Positions 19,310-28,450 of a DNA stretch of 64,000 nt are shown one piece after another; the stretch's first letter is position 1, and each line of letters begins with the position of its first letter. A program made the translations under genes and the position numbers. The DNA lies in the NCBI GenBank assembly GCA_045807765.1, contig JBJMGU010000271.1, positions 1 to 64,000 on the forward strand, in the 5' to 3' direction. Below the pieces are notes generated by a model, which was given only the letters and a program-made list of their open reading frames with translations, ran no database searches and had not been told where the DNA came from. Origin of the DNA: DATENM01 sp045807765 (GTDB lineage Bacteria > Acidobacteriota > Blastocatellia > UBA7656).

Positions 19310-20314
19310 TCAGTCGGCAGTGGCCGCGAACTCGCGCCAGAGCGCCGTCAGGCGCGCTTTCAGCTCGTCATCCTTGAAGCCATGCAGGTAAGGCGAGAAG
19401 GGCTTGCGGCGGGTGTGGTAGAGGTCGAAGTAGCCGAGCATCTTTTCGTCTTCGTTGCGAATCAGCAATCGCGCAAACTGGTTGTTGTAGAGGCGATCAA
19501 AGGCCGCGTCAATTCCCTGCACCATCAAGAACTCGATGAAGCGTTCCTTGCGGTCGAGCAGGGCGATGACCAGCGGGTCGGTCGGCGCGGGGTCGCTTTC
19601 GCCTGCTTCATCGCGCCCGGCCCTCTCGGCGAGCGCGCCCTGTTTGGCGAGCTGGTCGGCGCGCTCGTTCCAGCGATTACCGGTGTGCGCGGCGACCTTG
19701 CGCCAGCGAATGCGTATGCCCGACTGGCGCACCGTTTGGCCATACGCCTGAGTCATTGACTGATTGGCCTTCCACGCGCCGGTCGCCCATTTCTCGACGC
19801 CATAGTAATCGTAAAAAATCTCGACTTCACCGACCTCGTGTTCCCGGCACCAGCCTAAGCCTTCTTCGACGGCGCGCAGCTCGCCCGCGACCTGACGCGT
19901 GCCGTTGACTTCGATTGCTGCGACCGGGCCACACAGCTCGGTGACGACCGCGCCGTCGCGCAAGATCACCACGGCGTAGCCGGTCGCATGGTTGATGTAC
20001 GAGCCGTCAACGTACATCTGCCAGCCGCGCGCCGTCGTTGCGGCTGAGCGTGGCTCGTCGTGCCAGCAATCTTCAAGACGGGCGACGAGTGCTTGGTCTT
20101 TCAGCTCATGCGTCTTCAGCGAAAAGGCGTTGGCCTTTGGGCTGAAATAGAGATTGACGTTTCCGTAATCTCGGCCACCAACCGACACGGCGACCTTAAC
20201 GGTGTAGTCGCGGAAAGAATCATCGAGGATTGCGCCGCTGATGTCGGCGCGAGCGAGCGCAGCAATGAACGCCCTGGCGCGCTCGCGCAGCTTGTCTTCA
20301 AACAGATAGCCCAT
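19310..20314 (-). CDS. RNase HI-type nuclease with extra N- and C-terminal domains
   Basis: 334 residues. The central RNase H fold has all catalytic residues: D103 in YVDGS, E145 in AGELRAVEEGL, D169 in FYDYYGVEKW, H210 in AAHTGNRWNERAD and D220. It should cleave RNA in RNA-DNA hybrids. The N-terminal 90 residues (YTVKVAVSVGGRDYGNVNLYFSPK) form a small beta-rich domain that may bind nucleic acid. The C-terminal 90 residues (helical, ending YHTRRKPFSPYLHGFKDDEL) are not recognised. It lies 111 bases downstream of the STAND gene on the same strand and may share its transcript. Confidence 0.85.
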   Translation of the reverse strand: MGYLFEDKLRERARAFIAALARADISGAILDDSFRDYTVKVAVSVGGRDYGNVNLYFSPKANAFSLKTHELKDQALVARLEDCWHDEPRSAATTARGWQMYVDGSYINHATGYAVVILRDGAVVTELCGPVAAIEVNGTRQVAGELRAVEEGLGWCREHEVGEVEIFYDYYGVEKWATGAWKANQSMTQAYGQTVRQSGIRIRWRKVAAHTGNRWNERADQLAKQGALAERAGRDEAGESDPAPTDPLVIALLDRKERFIEFLMVQGIDAAFDRLYNNQFARLLIRNEDEKMLGYFDLYHTRRKPFSPYLHGFKDDELKARLTALWREFAATAD

Positions 20315-20425
20315 CGGTTCGTCTCATCAATCAAGAATTGCCCGCAGCGCCGGCGCGTGGCGCGTGCCTGCGGCGCAATTAAGGATAAGACTTTTTGCGC
20401 GATTCGTCGCCTGCCGGCGCGGCGC

Positions 20426-22657
20426 TCACTCTCTGGCCGAAGTATCTGTGATAGAGGTATTCGGGCGGCTGTATTGAAAATGCGTGGCGTCGCCGTCGCC
20501 GCCCCAACTGAAATCGAACTCGCGGAGAACCGGCACCAGCTCAAGGATGGAGCCGCGCTGGCCGAGCGGCATGGCGTGCTGGCCGGGCTGATTGTATTGG
20601 CGATTGAGGTCGAAGCCAATGCCGAGCGCGTGCGTCGAAGGACCGCCGCCCTGGCCACGCTTGAAGTTGAGGATCAGCGGATCGTCAGGCCGCACAAAGC
20701 CGTAATCCCAGGTCAGGACGCGGTCCAGCAAGCCGCGCGCTTTGATCGCCCGGAACGCCTGCTGCAACTGCGCCGCCGCTATGCGATTGAACTTGATCGT
20801 GCTGTCGTACGGCTGATCGATCTCGCGCAGCTCCGGCACATTAACATCAATGAGGTTACGTTCAATCCAATTGTCGTAAAACTCCATGCGGCCATCGGCG
20901 AGGCGGCGCAATTTAATGTCGCCGACAATCGGGTGCGGATAGGTGACTTCGTCGCCTCGGAAATAGTCGTCAGCAATGTCGAGCAGTTTCTCGTTCTGGC
21001 GACCCAGCGATTCTTCTTGTTGCAAGCGCTCCTCGACGACCTTGTCGCGCTGTTGTTCGACGACGTGCAGGAGCTGGTCTTTGTGCTCGGCCTCGCGCGC
21101 CAGGTTATAGTTTTTAACCAGCGTATAAGCGCCCGCCGAGCCGATCAACAGCAACGGCACGAGGATATAAAAGGTCATCACTAGGTAGCGATGGCGGCGG
21201 CGGCTGATGTCGAGAAAGCTCATCGCCGCAGCAAAATCTTCGTTGTAACGCGCCGCCCACGCTGCCGTCGGCTGCTTCTGCGCCTGCCATTCGAGCGCGT
21301 AGCCGAGCTGCGGATTGCGCCACGGCTTCGAGCGCCCCTCGCGGTAGAGCAGCGCGGCGTCAACGATGCGCAGGTAAATCTTGCGCGATTCGGCTTCGAG
21401 GTTGACCCAGTCGCCGAGCCGTGTCCACTGGCGGATCAAGCTCTCGTGCGAGATGTCTATGGTCACGTCGCCGGTCAACTTGTCTTCGTAGAGGTTGACG
21501 AAGTTGCGCCGATTCGAGCGGAAGCGCTCGATGATGGCAAGCAGTGGCGGGCGCGCTGCTCCGGTAATGGCTTCGATCTCGCTTAGACGCGCCGGGCGGC
21601 GGATGCGGCGGCCCCGCGCGTCTGTGTCGGTGAGCGCCTGGAACATGCGTTTGGTAATTCTTACCTCGTCGTCGTTCAAGCCGGCGAGGGCCGCCTCGGC
21701 ATCTTTCGACAACGCCTCCTTGATGGTGCCGATGTTCTCGTAATGTGTCAGATCAATCGCGCCTTCGCGCGTGCGTTGCCAGTCTTCCCATGTGCGCATC
21801 AAGGCATGCTGCATGACCGGCAACTGGTCGGACTTATCGCCGGCGTCGTTCAGCACGCGGTCGAGCAGGCGCTGTGAGATGCTCGCGCCGAACAAGCGGA
21901 TCGGCCCTTCGATGGCTTCCTGCCGCTGGCGGCGCGTCAGGCGCGGCACCAGGTATTGACTCTGGTTCATGGCTTCCGGCAGGCCGAAGAAGTTGTCACA
22001 GTCGCCGATGAAATCCGAGCGCATGGTGAGGACGACGAAGATCGCCAGCTCGCGCTGCGCCGCCAGCTCCAAGATCAGCGCCACGAACTCTTCGGCTTCG
22101 TTGCGCTTTACCGGATCGTCATCACGCAAGGCGAAGCGGAACAGCTCTTCAAACTGGTCAACCAGCAGCAGCAGGTTAGAGTCTTCATCGCCAAGCGCCT
22201 CTTGCAGGCGAGTGATGACGGCCTGCGCGCCTTCGCCGCGAACCGCTTCGACCAGGCTGTTGATGTTCGCCTTGCTGGCTTCGACCGAAGCGGCTTCGAG
22301 CAGCGCGACGGCCATGTTTTCAAGCGGCGCGTCGCCCGGCTTCATGGTGGCGACGTGCCAGAGGTCGCGTTCTTCGACCAGGAAGCCGGCCTTGAGCTTG
22401 GGGATCAACCCGGCGCGCACCAACGACGATTTGCCGCAGCCCGAGCTGCCGACGACCGCGAGAAAGCGGGTGGCGTGCAGCCTTTGCAGCAGCTCGATGG
22501 CCTGCTCGCGCCGCCCGAAAAAGAGCAAGCTCTCTTCGCTCTCGAACGGGCGCAGCCCGACAAATGGGTTCAGCGCCTCGGTGCCGGCATCGCTGCCTGC
22601 AAGCAACGCCGGCGTCTGCTTTAAAGATCTCGTCGTACGCTCCGGTCTCATAATCAT
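20426..22657 (-). CDS. STAND-family ATPase with transmembrane helix and C-terminal M15-type peptidoglycan peptidase domain
   Basis: 743 residues in three parts. (1) Residues 30-430: STAND-type P-loop NTPase with PFVGLRPFESEESLLFFGR entry, Walker A GSSGCGKSS at 70-78, Walker B LLLLVDQFEELF at 161-173, sensor TMRSDFIGD and a downstream winged-helix-like SHESLIRQWTRL. (2) Residues 488-516: one membrane helix after a basic RRRHR, so the C-terminus faces out, then a coiled coil (517-560). (3) Residues 565-730: a LAS/M15 peptidase with THALGIGFDLN (His676, Asp683) and WGGDGDATHFQYS (His726). A cytoplasmic sensor thus appears joined to a periplasmic wall-cutting effector. It starts 8 bases after the TIR gene. 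Confidence 0.85.
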   Translation of the reverse strand: MIMRPERTTRSLKQTPALLAGSDAGTEALNPFVGLRPFESEESLLFFGRREQAIELLQRLHATRFLAVVGSSGCGKSSLVRAGLIPKLKAGFLVEERDLWHVATMKPGDAPLENMAVALLEAASVEASKANINSLVEAVRGEGAQAVITRLQEALGDEDSNLLLLVDQFEELFRFALRDDDPVKRNEAEEFVALILELAAQRELAIFVVLTMRSDFIGDCDNFFGLPEAMNQSQYLVPRLTRRQRQEAIEGPIRLFGASISQRLLDRVLNDAGDKSDQLPVMQHALMRTWEDWQRTREGAIDLTHYENIGTIKEALSKDAEAALAGLNDDEVRITKRMFQALTDTDARGRRIRRPARLSEIEAITGAARPPLLAIIERFRSNRRNFVNLYEDKLTGDVTIDISHESLIRQWTRLGDWVNLEAESRKIYLRIVDAALLYREGRSKPWRNPQLGYALEWQAQKQPTAAWAARYNEDFAAAMSFLDISRRRHRYLVMTFYILVPLLLIGSAGAYTLVKNYNLAREAEHKDQLLHVVEQQRDKVVEERLQQEESLGRQNEKLLDIADDYFRGDEVTYPHPIVGDIKLRRLADGRMEFYDNWIERNLIDVNVPELREIDQPYDSTIKFNRIAAAQLQQAFRAIKARGLLDRVLTWDYGFVRPDDPLILNFKRGQGGGPSTHALGIGFDLNRQYNQPGQHAMPLGQRGSILELVPVLREFDFSWGGDGDATHFQYSRPNTSITDTSARE

Positions 22658-22665
22658 CTAACGGC

Positions 22666-24183
22666 TCAAACCGCTTCGAGCAGCGGCTTGAGCGCCTGCG
22701 GGTTGCCGAGGTCAGCCGCGTCAAAGGTATAAACCGGGAACAGGCCGAGGCGGAAATCGCTGTCGACGCTCTTGCGCCGCGCGCCCGCATAAAAGACGCC
22801 GCAGGCTTTCAGCGGGCAGCCTTCGGTGATGGCGATCTCGACTGCCGCGCCGAGCCGCGCCCGCACCCATTCCGAAGTCACCGAGCCGAAGACGATGATC
22901 AGCTTGGTCACCTGCTTCAAGCGCTCTTCAAGGATGCGAATGTTTTTGCGCGGGTCATCTTCTTCAGGGTTGATGTAGGGCTGCACGTTCTTGTCCGACA
23001 GAAAGCGGATCAGGTCGAGGGCGTAGAGCTGATCTTTGAAGTGCGTATCAACCAGCGCCGCCATCGGCGCGGCATCGGCGGGCGGGCGGCGTTGCGCGGC
23101 TTCGATCTCGTCGAGGATTTCGCGCGGCAACTCGGCGGGCAGGCCGCGCAGGAATTTGTAGGTCGCCTCGCTGCGCTCGCCGTTCTCCAGGCGGTCGAGG
23201 AACTCTTTATACGTGCCGTCTTCAAGCGCCGCCAGATCAAGCGCTTTCGGCACCCAGATGAACTGCGAGCGCGCATGCTCAATGCTCAGCTCGACCTGGC
23301 GCTGGGCATAGGATTTCTCTTCGGCGTCTTCAATCTCGCGGCCCGGAAAGGTGTCGAGCAGATGCACAGCCAGATGCGCGCCGCTAATGGCAGCAATGGC
23401 GCGCTCTTCGTGTGCCGCGGCTTCGTAAGGCGGCGGCACATCGGCGATGACCCGTATGCCTTTGCTCTGTAGCTCGGCGGTGACGCGCCTGCGCAACGTG
23501 CGCAGCGAATCGGCGGTGTCGGCCAGAAAGACCGTGAAGGCGTCCGACGCCGGCGACGCGGCACTCGCGCCAGCGGCGGGCGCCGCCGTAACCGGCGCAG
23601 ACGCGACCGACGGCGCCGCGGCGGGTAAGCTCTCTTTCATTGCGCAGAGCGTGCGATAAACCGCTTCGACGAGCTTGCGCATCTGCAATTGAAAAGGTTT
23701 CTCCTGCGGGTCTGCCGGGTAGCCGAAATCGTCCGGCGATTCCGCATCGTGAAACGGAAAGCCGCTCGTGCGCCCGAACTCGGTGGGCCATTCGCCGAAC
23801 GGGATGTTATTGAGCAGCACGTTAAAGATGCGCAGCCGGTCGCCGACCGCCAGCCCCGATGGCTCTTTGCCGGCCTTGGCCTCGAACAAGCGCAGCTCCT
23901 GTTTGCAGTAATCCGAGGCCAGATAACCGGACGAGTTGAGGGCGATGAAGATCGCTGAACTGTTGATGGCGTCTTCGATTGTCTTGTCGAAAAGCTGGCT
24001 GCCTTCGAGCGTCGGGTCTTGCCAGATTTTGACCGCGCCCATGCGCCCAACGCGCTTCGACATTTGCAGGTCGAGGTGTTCGCGAAACTGCGTCACCCAG
24101 CCATCGGCTGCATCAACCGCGGCGTTGTCAACGTGCGCGTAGCTGATAAAAATGTCGTGCTGAAAACCGGGTAAGTACCCCAT
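22666..24183 (-). CDS. TIR-domain protein with additional TIR-like domains
   Basis: 505 residues. Residues 7-150 are a TIR domain: HDIFISYAHVDN, then VKIWQDPTL, AIFIALNSSGYLASDYCKQEL, where Glu96 occupies the catalytic position of TIR NADases. An Ala/Pro-rich linker (about 187-215) leads to a second Rossmann-like, DUF4062/TIR-like region (FTVFLADTADSL, HLAVHLLDTFPG) and a third near the C-terminus (RFLSDKNVQPYINPEED, KLIIVFGSVTSEWV). The ATG at 24183 follows CCGGAGGCGTG. It heads a two-gene operon with the STAND-M15 gene. NAD cleavage or cyclic-ADPR-like signalling is inferred. Confidence 0.85.
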   Translation of the reverse strand: MGYLPGFQHDIFISYAHVDNAAVDAADGWVTQFREHLDLQMSKRVGRMGAVKIWQDPTLEGSQLFDKTIEDAINSSAIFIALNSSGYLASDYCKQELRLFEAKAGKEPSGLAVGDRLRIFNVLLNNIPFGEWPTEFGRTSGFPFHDAESPDDFGYPADPQEKPFQLQMRKLVEAVYRTLCAMKESLPAAAPSVASAPVTAAPAAGASAASPASDAFTVFLADTADSLRTLRRRVTAELQSKGIRVIADVPPPYEAAAHEERAIAAISGAHLAVHLLDTFPGREIEDAEEKSYAQRQVELSIEHARSQFIWVPKALDLAALEDGTYKEFLDRLENGERSEATYKFLRGLPAELPREILDEIEAAQRRPPADAAPMAALVDTHFKDQLYALDLIRFLSDKNVQPYINPEEDDPRKNIRILEERLKQVTKLIIVFGSVTSEWVRARLGAAVEIAITEGCPLKACGVFYAGARRKSVDSDFRLGLFPVYTFDAADLGNPQALKPLLEAV

Positions 24184-24321
24184 CACGCCTCCGGTCGTGC
24201 GCAAGGTGGTTGGCTTGCGCAGCGTCTTCAACTTGTTGCTGGTAATCTGTTGAGTGCGGAGTAAGGGTAAGCGAAAACACTGATGAATGCAACGCGATCA
24301 GTAAAGCGGCGGCGTGGTGGC

Positions 24322-26619
24322 TCATTGCTGGAGCCTGGCGTACTCGCGCCTGGCTTCGATCAAGACGGGGATGTCCGCGTCGGCGTCTTTCCACAGCGCC
24401 AGGAAGTCTTTATAAGCCTTGCGGCTTTTGTCTGTCTCGCCGCTGAGCGCCGCCGCGCGTGCGAGTCCGAGGTGCGCAAGGGGATATAGATAAGAAGTAG
24501 GATCCCATCCCCGGTGATCGAGGATCTTTTGGAACTCGGCTCGCGCTTCTGCCCCCGCTTTTTGTCGGAGATAGCCTTGTGCTCGAATATAATTGGGCCA
24601 GAACAACATCGCCGCTTCATAAGGGCCAACCGATTGCAGGAGTTGTATGGCGCCGGCTGTATTATCCTTGCGCAGTTCGATGGCCGCCCGAATCGTCGGC
24701 AGCCAGATGGCGTTGACCCAAGTAACTTTCGGATTCTCATTGGCGAGTTCATTGGCAAGCGATTGCGCCTGAGCGCTTTCGCCACACAACGCGAGCGCGA
24801 GCGCTTCGTACACCTTCGGGGTATCGTTAGGCGCTAAGGTTAGAGCCCGCGCGGCGTTTTCCCGTGCTTGACGGCAATTACCCAGGACAGCGTTTCTCGC
24901 TGCATCCTGCGCAGCCAGGTTTGCCGCAGTCTCTGCGTCACCGGGCTGGGCACGCCCAATCTCGCGATGGGAGAATTCCTGGACCTGTCGCATCTGTCCC
25001 GAAAACGCCGCCGTTAAGGCTTGCCAGGCGAACGCCCCAGAGCCATTTGACGGCTCGCTCGCCCAATCAATTTGTTGCTTCATCGCCGCCGCATCACCGT
25101 CTATGAAAGCGAGCATGTAAAGGTGGTAGTGGAATATTCTGCCATCCCCTTTCATTGTCGGTGCCTGCTCCAGAATCTCCCTGGCCTCGGCGAAACGCCC
25201 GAGATAGATGAGTTGCGCGGCGAGGTTGTCATACGGTAAAGCCCAATTGGGGAGCAGGCTAACGACTTCCCGGAACTCTTCCACGGCGTTTTCGTTTTGC
25301 CCGAGCGTGCCATACAAAATGCCCAGCAGGTTGCGCGCCGGTGGATAACGGGGATATATCTGCTTCAGCCATCCCGCCGCTTCGATGGCGTTTTCCAATT
25401 CTCCGGAAACGTTTAAGTAGTATTGCGCCGTAATCCAAAGCTTTTCCCGCTCACTTGCTCGCTCGCGCAATTCAAACGCTTTGGTGGCGTATTCGCGAGC
25501 CGCTTTTGTCTCCCCGACGTTAAGGCACGTGACTGCCAGGACGCCGTAGCCAAGGGCGAATTGCGGGTCGAGTGCCACGGCGCTCTTGAGCAGAGGGATG
25601 GCGTCCCGCTCTTTGCCTTGCAAATGCAGGTCGCGTCCGGCAGAGAAGGCCTTGAAAGCCTCGAGTGACGAAGTCGTGACGGCCATGGGCGCATCGAACT
25701 TCTGGATCGTGCTCAGCGACTCGCCCAGCTTCTCGCGCAAACGCCTGGCCATCTTGCCCAGCACGCTCAGCACCTGCTCCTTGGTCTCGGCCTCCTCCTG
25801 TTGACGCGCCAGCACATCGCCGGTGCGCGCGTTGGTTGCCTCCAGCGCAATGACGTAGTGGCTGCCGAGATTCGAGACCGATCCCACCAGCACGGCTTTG
25901 ATTCCCTGACGTTCGCAAATCTCGCGCGCGATCTCTTTCGTCACGCGCTCGTCGAGCGGGCGTCCCATGTAACGCAGCGTCTCCCGCACGCGCTCGTCCG
26001 AGAATAGATTCAAGAAGGGGGATTGCTCCAGTTGCACCGCCAGCGCCGTCTTCAGCGTGCCGTCAAGGACCGCATCGCCCGTCGTGTTGATAAAGTCCGC
26101 CAGCAGGATGGTGTCTTTATCAGTCAGTGCTGGTGCGCGGTTAAAGTAGAAGAAAAGGCCTGCCGCCGCGACGATCAACGTCGCCACCGCAATCATCGCT
26201 AACCGCTTCGTCCTTTGCCGCCTGGCCACGGCCTTCGCCTTGATGCCTTCATCCGTCGGTTGGCTCTGCGCTGGCGCTGCCGCCGCGCCGTTCTCCTCCC
26301 ACGACTCCTTCACGCTGACTTTGAAGCGATAGCCGCGCTTCGGGATGGTCTCGATGTAGGGCGGCCCTTCGCCCAGGGCCTGCCGCAGCGTGAAGATGTT
26401 GCGCGTCAGGTTGCCTTCCTCAACGAAGCTGTCGCGCCACACCAGCCGCATTAACTCGTCTTTCTCGACCACGTGTTCGCTGCGTTCGACGAGCACCAAC
26501 AGCACGTCGAAGGCTTTCGGCGTCAGCCCCACGGGTTGACCATCGCGCCGCAGAACCCGCTCGCCGGCATCCAGGCAGAACGGGCCGAACTCGTACAGGT
26601 GCTTTGTTTTGACTGCCAT
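24322..26619 (-). CDS. CadC-like winged-helix regulator with membrane helix and TPR repeats
   Basis: 765 residues. Residues 1-105 are an OmpR/PhoB-type winged helix (FGPFCLDAGERVLRRDGQPVGLTPKAFDVLLVLVE, then YIETIPKRGYRFKV). A membrane helix (MIAVATLIVAAAGLFFYF) separates it from an outer part: a TolB-N-like segment (ILLADFINTTGDAVLD) and about ten TPR-like helical repeats. This is a one-component membrane regulator without phosphoacceptor domain. ATG 26619 has GGAG upstream; an extension to 26736 runs through the candidate operator and is rejected. It lies just upstream of, and on the same strand as, the TIR operon. Confidence 0.88.
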   Translation of the reverse strand: MAVKTKHLYEFGPFCLDAGERVLRRDGQPVGLTPKAFDVLLVLVERSEHVVEKDELMRLVWRDSFVEEGNLTRNIFTLRQALGEGPPYIETIPKRGYRFKVSVKESWEENGAAAAPAQSQPTDEGIKAKAVARRQRTKRLAMIAVATLIVAAAGLFFYFNRAPALTDKDTILLADFINTTGDAVLDGTLKTALAVQLEQSPFLNLFSDERVRETLRYMGRPLDERVTKEIAREICERQGIKAVLVGSVSNLGSHYVIALEATNARTGDVLARQQEEAETKEQVLSVLGKMARRLREKLGESLSTIQKFDAPMAVTTSSLEAFKAFSAGRDLHLQGKERDAIPLLKSAVALDPQFALGYGVLAVTCLNVGETKAAREYATKAFELRERASEREKLWITAQYYLNVSGELENAIEAAGWLKQIYPRYPPARNLLGILYGTLGQNENAVEEFREVVSLLPNWALPYDNLAAQLIYLGRFAEAREILEQAPTMKGDGRIFHYHLYMLAFIDGDAAAMKQQIDWASEPSNGSGAFAWQALTAAFSGQMRQVQEFSHREIGRAQPGDAETAANLAAQDAARNAVLGNCRQARENAARALTLAPNDTPKVYEALALALCGESAQAQSLANELANENPKVTWVNAIWLPTIRAAIELRKDNTAGAIQLLQSVGPYEAAMLFWPNYIRAQGYLRQKAGAEARAEFQKILDHRGWDPTSYLYPLAHLGLARAAALSGETDKSRKAYKDFLALWKDADADIPVLIEARREYARLQQ

Positions 26620-26624
26620 AACGG

Positions 26625-26684
26625 CTCCAAGAAGTCTGTAAGAACTTTCCAATGATTTTCCAAGCCGATTGAAAGGACTTCCAA
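26625..26684 (-). promoter_or_regulatory. Phased TTGGAA direct repeats upstream of the winged-helix gene
   Basis: On the minus strand TTGGAA occurs at 26684-26679, 26663-26658 and 26652-26647, with a TTGGAG at 26630-26625. Start-to-start spacings are 21, 11 and 22 bases, so all four copies face one side of the helix. OmpR-family winged helices bind direct repeats of about 10-11 bases, so this is a candidate autoregulatory operator. Inference only; the last copy overlaps the ribosome site. Confidence 0.45.
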
Positions 26685-26803
26685 CCCGCGCTTCGACTAC
26701 GGTCAGCCGTGAGATGAGCCGGTATCGGATGGACAAAGAGTACGGAAACTTGATGCCGCGCCCATTCTAGTCGAAAGCCTCGGTCAGCGAAAGGAGAAAC
26801 CCC

Positions 26804-27472
26804 ATGCGGTGGATCACTCAGCAGGCAAGCGACATTTACGATTCTCTGAAGCAATCAAGCCCAGCGGCAAGGCGCGTCATTGCCAGCACCCTTTCTCCGG
26901 CCCTCCTCATCGCGGCGCTCACTGTCTCGGCGACGACAGCCGCATCCGCGCAACCGAACTCGGATTCGCGAGCGGTTAAGCATTCCCGCTTTGACACCGC
27001 CAGGATCAATGAGCCGGTGGTCAGAGAATTCAACAACGCCTGGCAGAGTGTCGGCTGCGGCGTTCTAAATACAGAAATCGTCGTCTTGATCTTCAAGAAA
27101 GCTGATGGCGCTTACATGGCGGCTTCGCTGGGCATGTCCAACGAGAGTAAGCAATTCAGCTTTGTCTGGAATCCGGCGACGATAGCCCTTGTGCACACCC
27201 ACCCGAACACTTGTAACGAACGACCGAGCTGGCCGGACAGGGATATCGCCGATAAGTACCACGTGCCAATCCTCACGATTACTTCCAGAGGCATGTTCAT
27301 GTATGACCCGGAAACGAAGAAGATCAGCAAAGTGCAGGACGGCCTCAATTGGCTCAAGCTCGACAAGTGGGCGCGGAATTCATTGGTTGCTCAGGCCGCG
27401 GCTGCCGCGCCGTCGGTCAGCATCTCCATGAACTTGCGCGCCGCGGCGCTGAAGATCTTCCCTTTGCGGTGA
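26804..27472 (+). CDS. Exported JAMM/MPN-like putative metalloprotease
   Basis: 222 residues. A basic N-terminus and hydrophobic stretch (STLSPALLIAALTVSATTAASA) act as signal peptide. The centre has the JAMM zinc motif H131-T-H133 followed by S142-x2-D145 (VHTHPN, then PSWPD), and a possible catalytic Glu91 in NTEIVVLIF. The following ITSRGMFMYDPETKK strand is typical of this fold. JAMM enzymes cut isopeptide or peptide bonds; here the location is outside the cytoplasm. A strong AAGGAGAAA ribosome site precedes the ATG. The 3' end overlaps the convergent LysR gene by 82 bases, so the last 25 residues are doubtful. Confidence 0.7.
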   Translation: MRWITQQASDIYDSLKQSSPAARRVIASTLSPALLIAALTVSATTAASAQPNSDSRAVKHSRFDTARINEPVVREFNNAWQSVGCGVLNTEIVVLIFKKADGAYMAASLGMSNESKQFSFVWNPATIALVHTHPNTCNERPSWPDRDIADKYHVPILTITSRGMFMYDPETKKISKVQDGLNWLKLDKWARNSLVAQAAAAAPSVSISMNLRAAALKIFPLR

Positions 27473-28284
27473 ATGATGCCGATGGGGCGCAGGAAGGTGT
27501 CGTTAAACTCGATGGCCCGCAATGCCCCCGAACGCAGCTCGTTTTCGACGGCGGCGCGCGGGATGATCGTCACACCGAGGCCGGCTTCGACCGAGCGCTT
27601 GATGGTCTCGATGTTGTCGAATTCCATGACGTACTGCACCGTGGCGTCGTTGTCGCGGAGGATTTTATCTACCGCCTTGCGCGAAGACATATCGCGCTCG
27701 AAGCCGACGAAGTGCTGACCGCCAAGGTCGGCAACCGCCAGCCGCTTGCGCCGCGCCAGTTCGTGCTCCGGGCTACAGACAAAAACCAGCCGGTCGCTGC
27801 GGAAAGGGATGATATCGATCTGCGGGCGCGGCACCGGGTAAGCAACGATGCCGAGGTCTATCGTGTGGTTAATAACATCTTCGTAGACTTTGTTGGCGCG
27901 GCTGTATTCGATGTGGATGTTGGCGTGCGGAAACTCTTTGATGAACTGTTTGACGACTGGCGCTAGCTCGTGCAGGCCGACTGTGTAGATCGTCGCGACG
28001 CGCACCTGGCCGCTGATCGTGTCGCCCAGCCCCTTCATCTCGTCGTTGAGCGAAGTGAAGCGCTCGATGATCTCGCGGCAGCCTTGATAGAAGGTCAGGC
28101 CGGCGGGCGTCGGCACCAGTCCGCCGCCGCGACTGCGCTCGACCAGGCGCTTGTCAAAGCGGTCTTCGAAAGCGCGCACCTGCTGGCTGACCGCCGACTG
28201 CGAGATGAAATTCTTGACCGCCGCCTTCGAGAAACTGCGCGTGTCAATCAAGTCGCAAAACACTTTGAGCGATTCGATATGCAT
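27391..28284 (-). CDS. LysR-family transcriptional regulator
   Basis: 297 residues. The N-terminal winged helix-turn-helix (MHIESLKVFCDLIDTRSFSKAAVKNFISQSAVSQQVRAFE) and the periplasmic-binding-like effector domain (VATIYTVGLHELAPVVKQF, then GVTIIPRAAVENELRSG) are typical; CysB/CysL-like in tone. Effector unknown. The usual divergent target gene is not apparent: the next gene upstream is the MFS exporter at 28451, separated by a palindromic repeat. Confidence 0.93.
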   Translation of the reverse strand: MHIESLKVFCDLIDTRSFSKAAVKNFISQSAVSQQVRAFEDRFDKRLVERSRGGGLVPTPAGLTFYQGCREIIERFTSLNDEMKGLGDTISGQVRVATIYTVGLHELAPVVKQFIKEFPHANIHIEYSRANKVYEDVINHTIDLGIVAYPVPRPQIDIIPFRSDRLVFVCSPEHELARRKRLAVADLGGQHFVGFERDMSSRKAVDKILRDNDATVQYVMEFDNIETIKRSVEAGLGVTIIPRAAVENELRSGALRAIEFNDTFLRPIGIIHRKGKIFSAAARKFMEMLTDGAAAAA

Positions 28285-28346
28285 AACGTCACCTTATGAG
28301 GGCCATGCCTACCTTTCATTCATACTTATAACATATTTTTTTATGG

Positions 28347-28419
28347 AACCACAGATGAACACCGATGGAAGGATCAGCGTGAAACTCTCCGCCTTCTCCA
28401 TCGGTGTTCATCTGTGGTT
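28347..28419. repeat. Inverted repeat, second copy of the AACCACAGATGAACAC family
   Basis: Perfect 23-base arms at 28347-28369 and 28397-28419 with a 27-base loop. The arm starts with the same AACCACAGATGAACAC sequence as the element at 11302-11378 but continues CGATGGA. It lies between the divergent LysR and MFS genes, close to the MFS start. Confidence 0.9.
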
Positions 28420-28450
28420 GCTTCTTCTCTGGCTTTGCTAGAATGCATAA

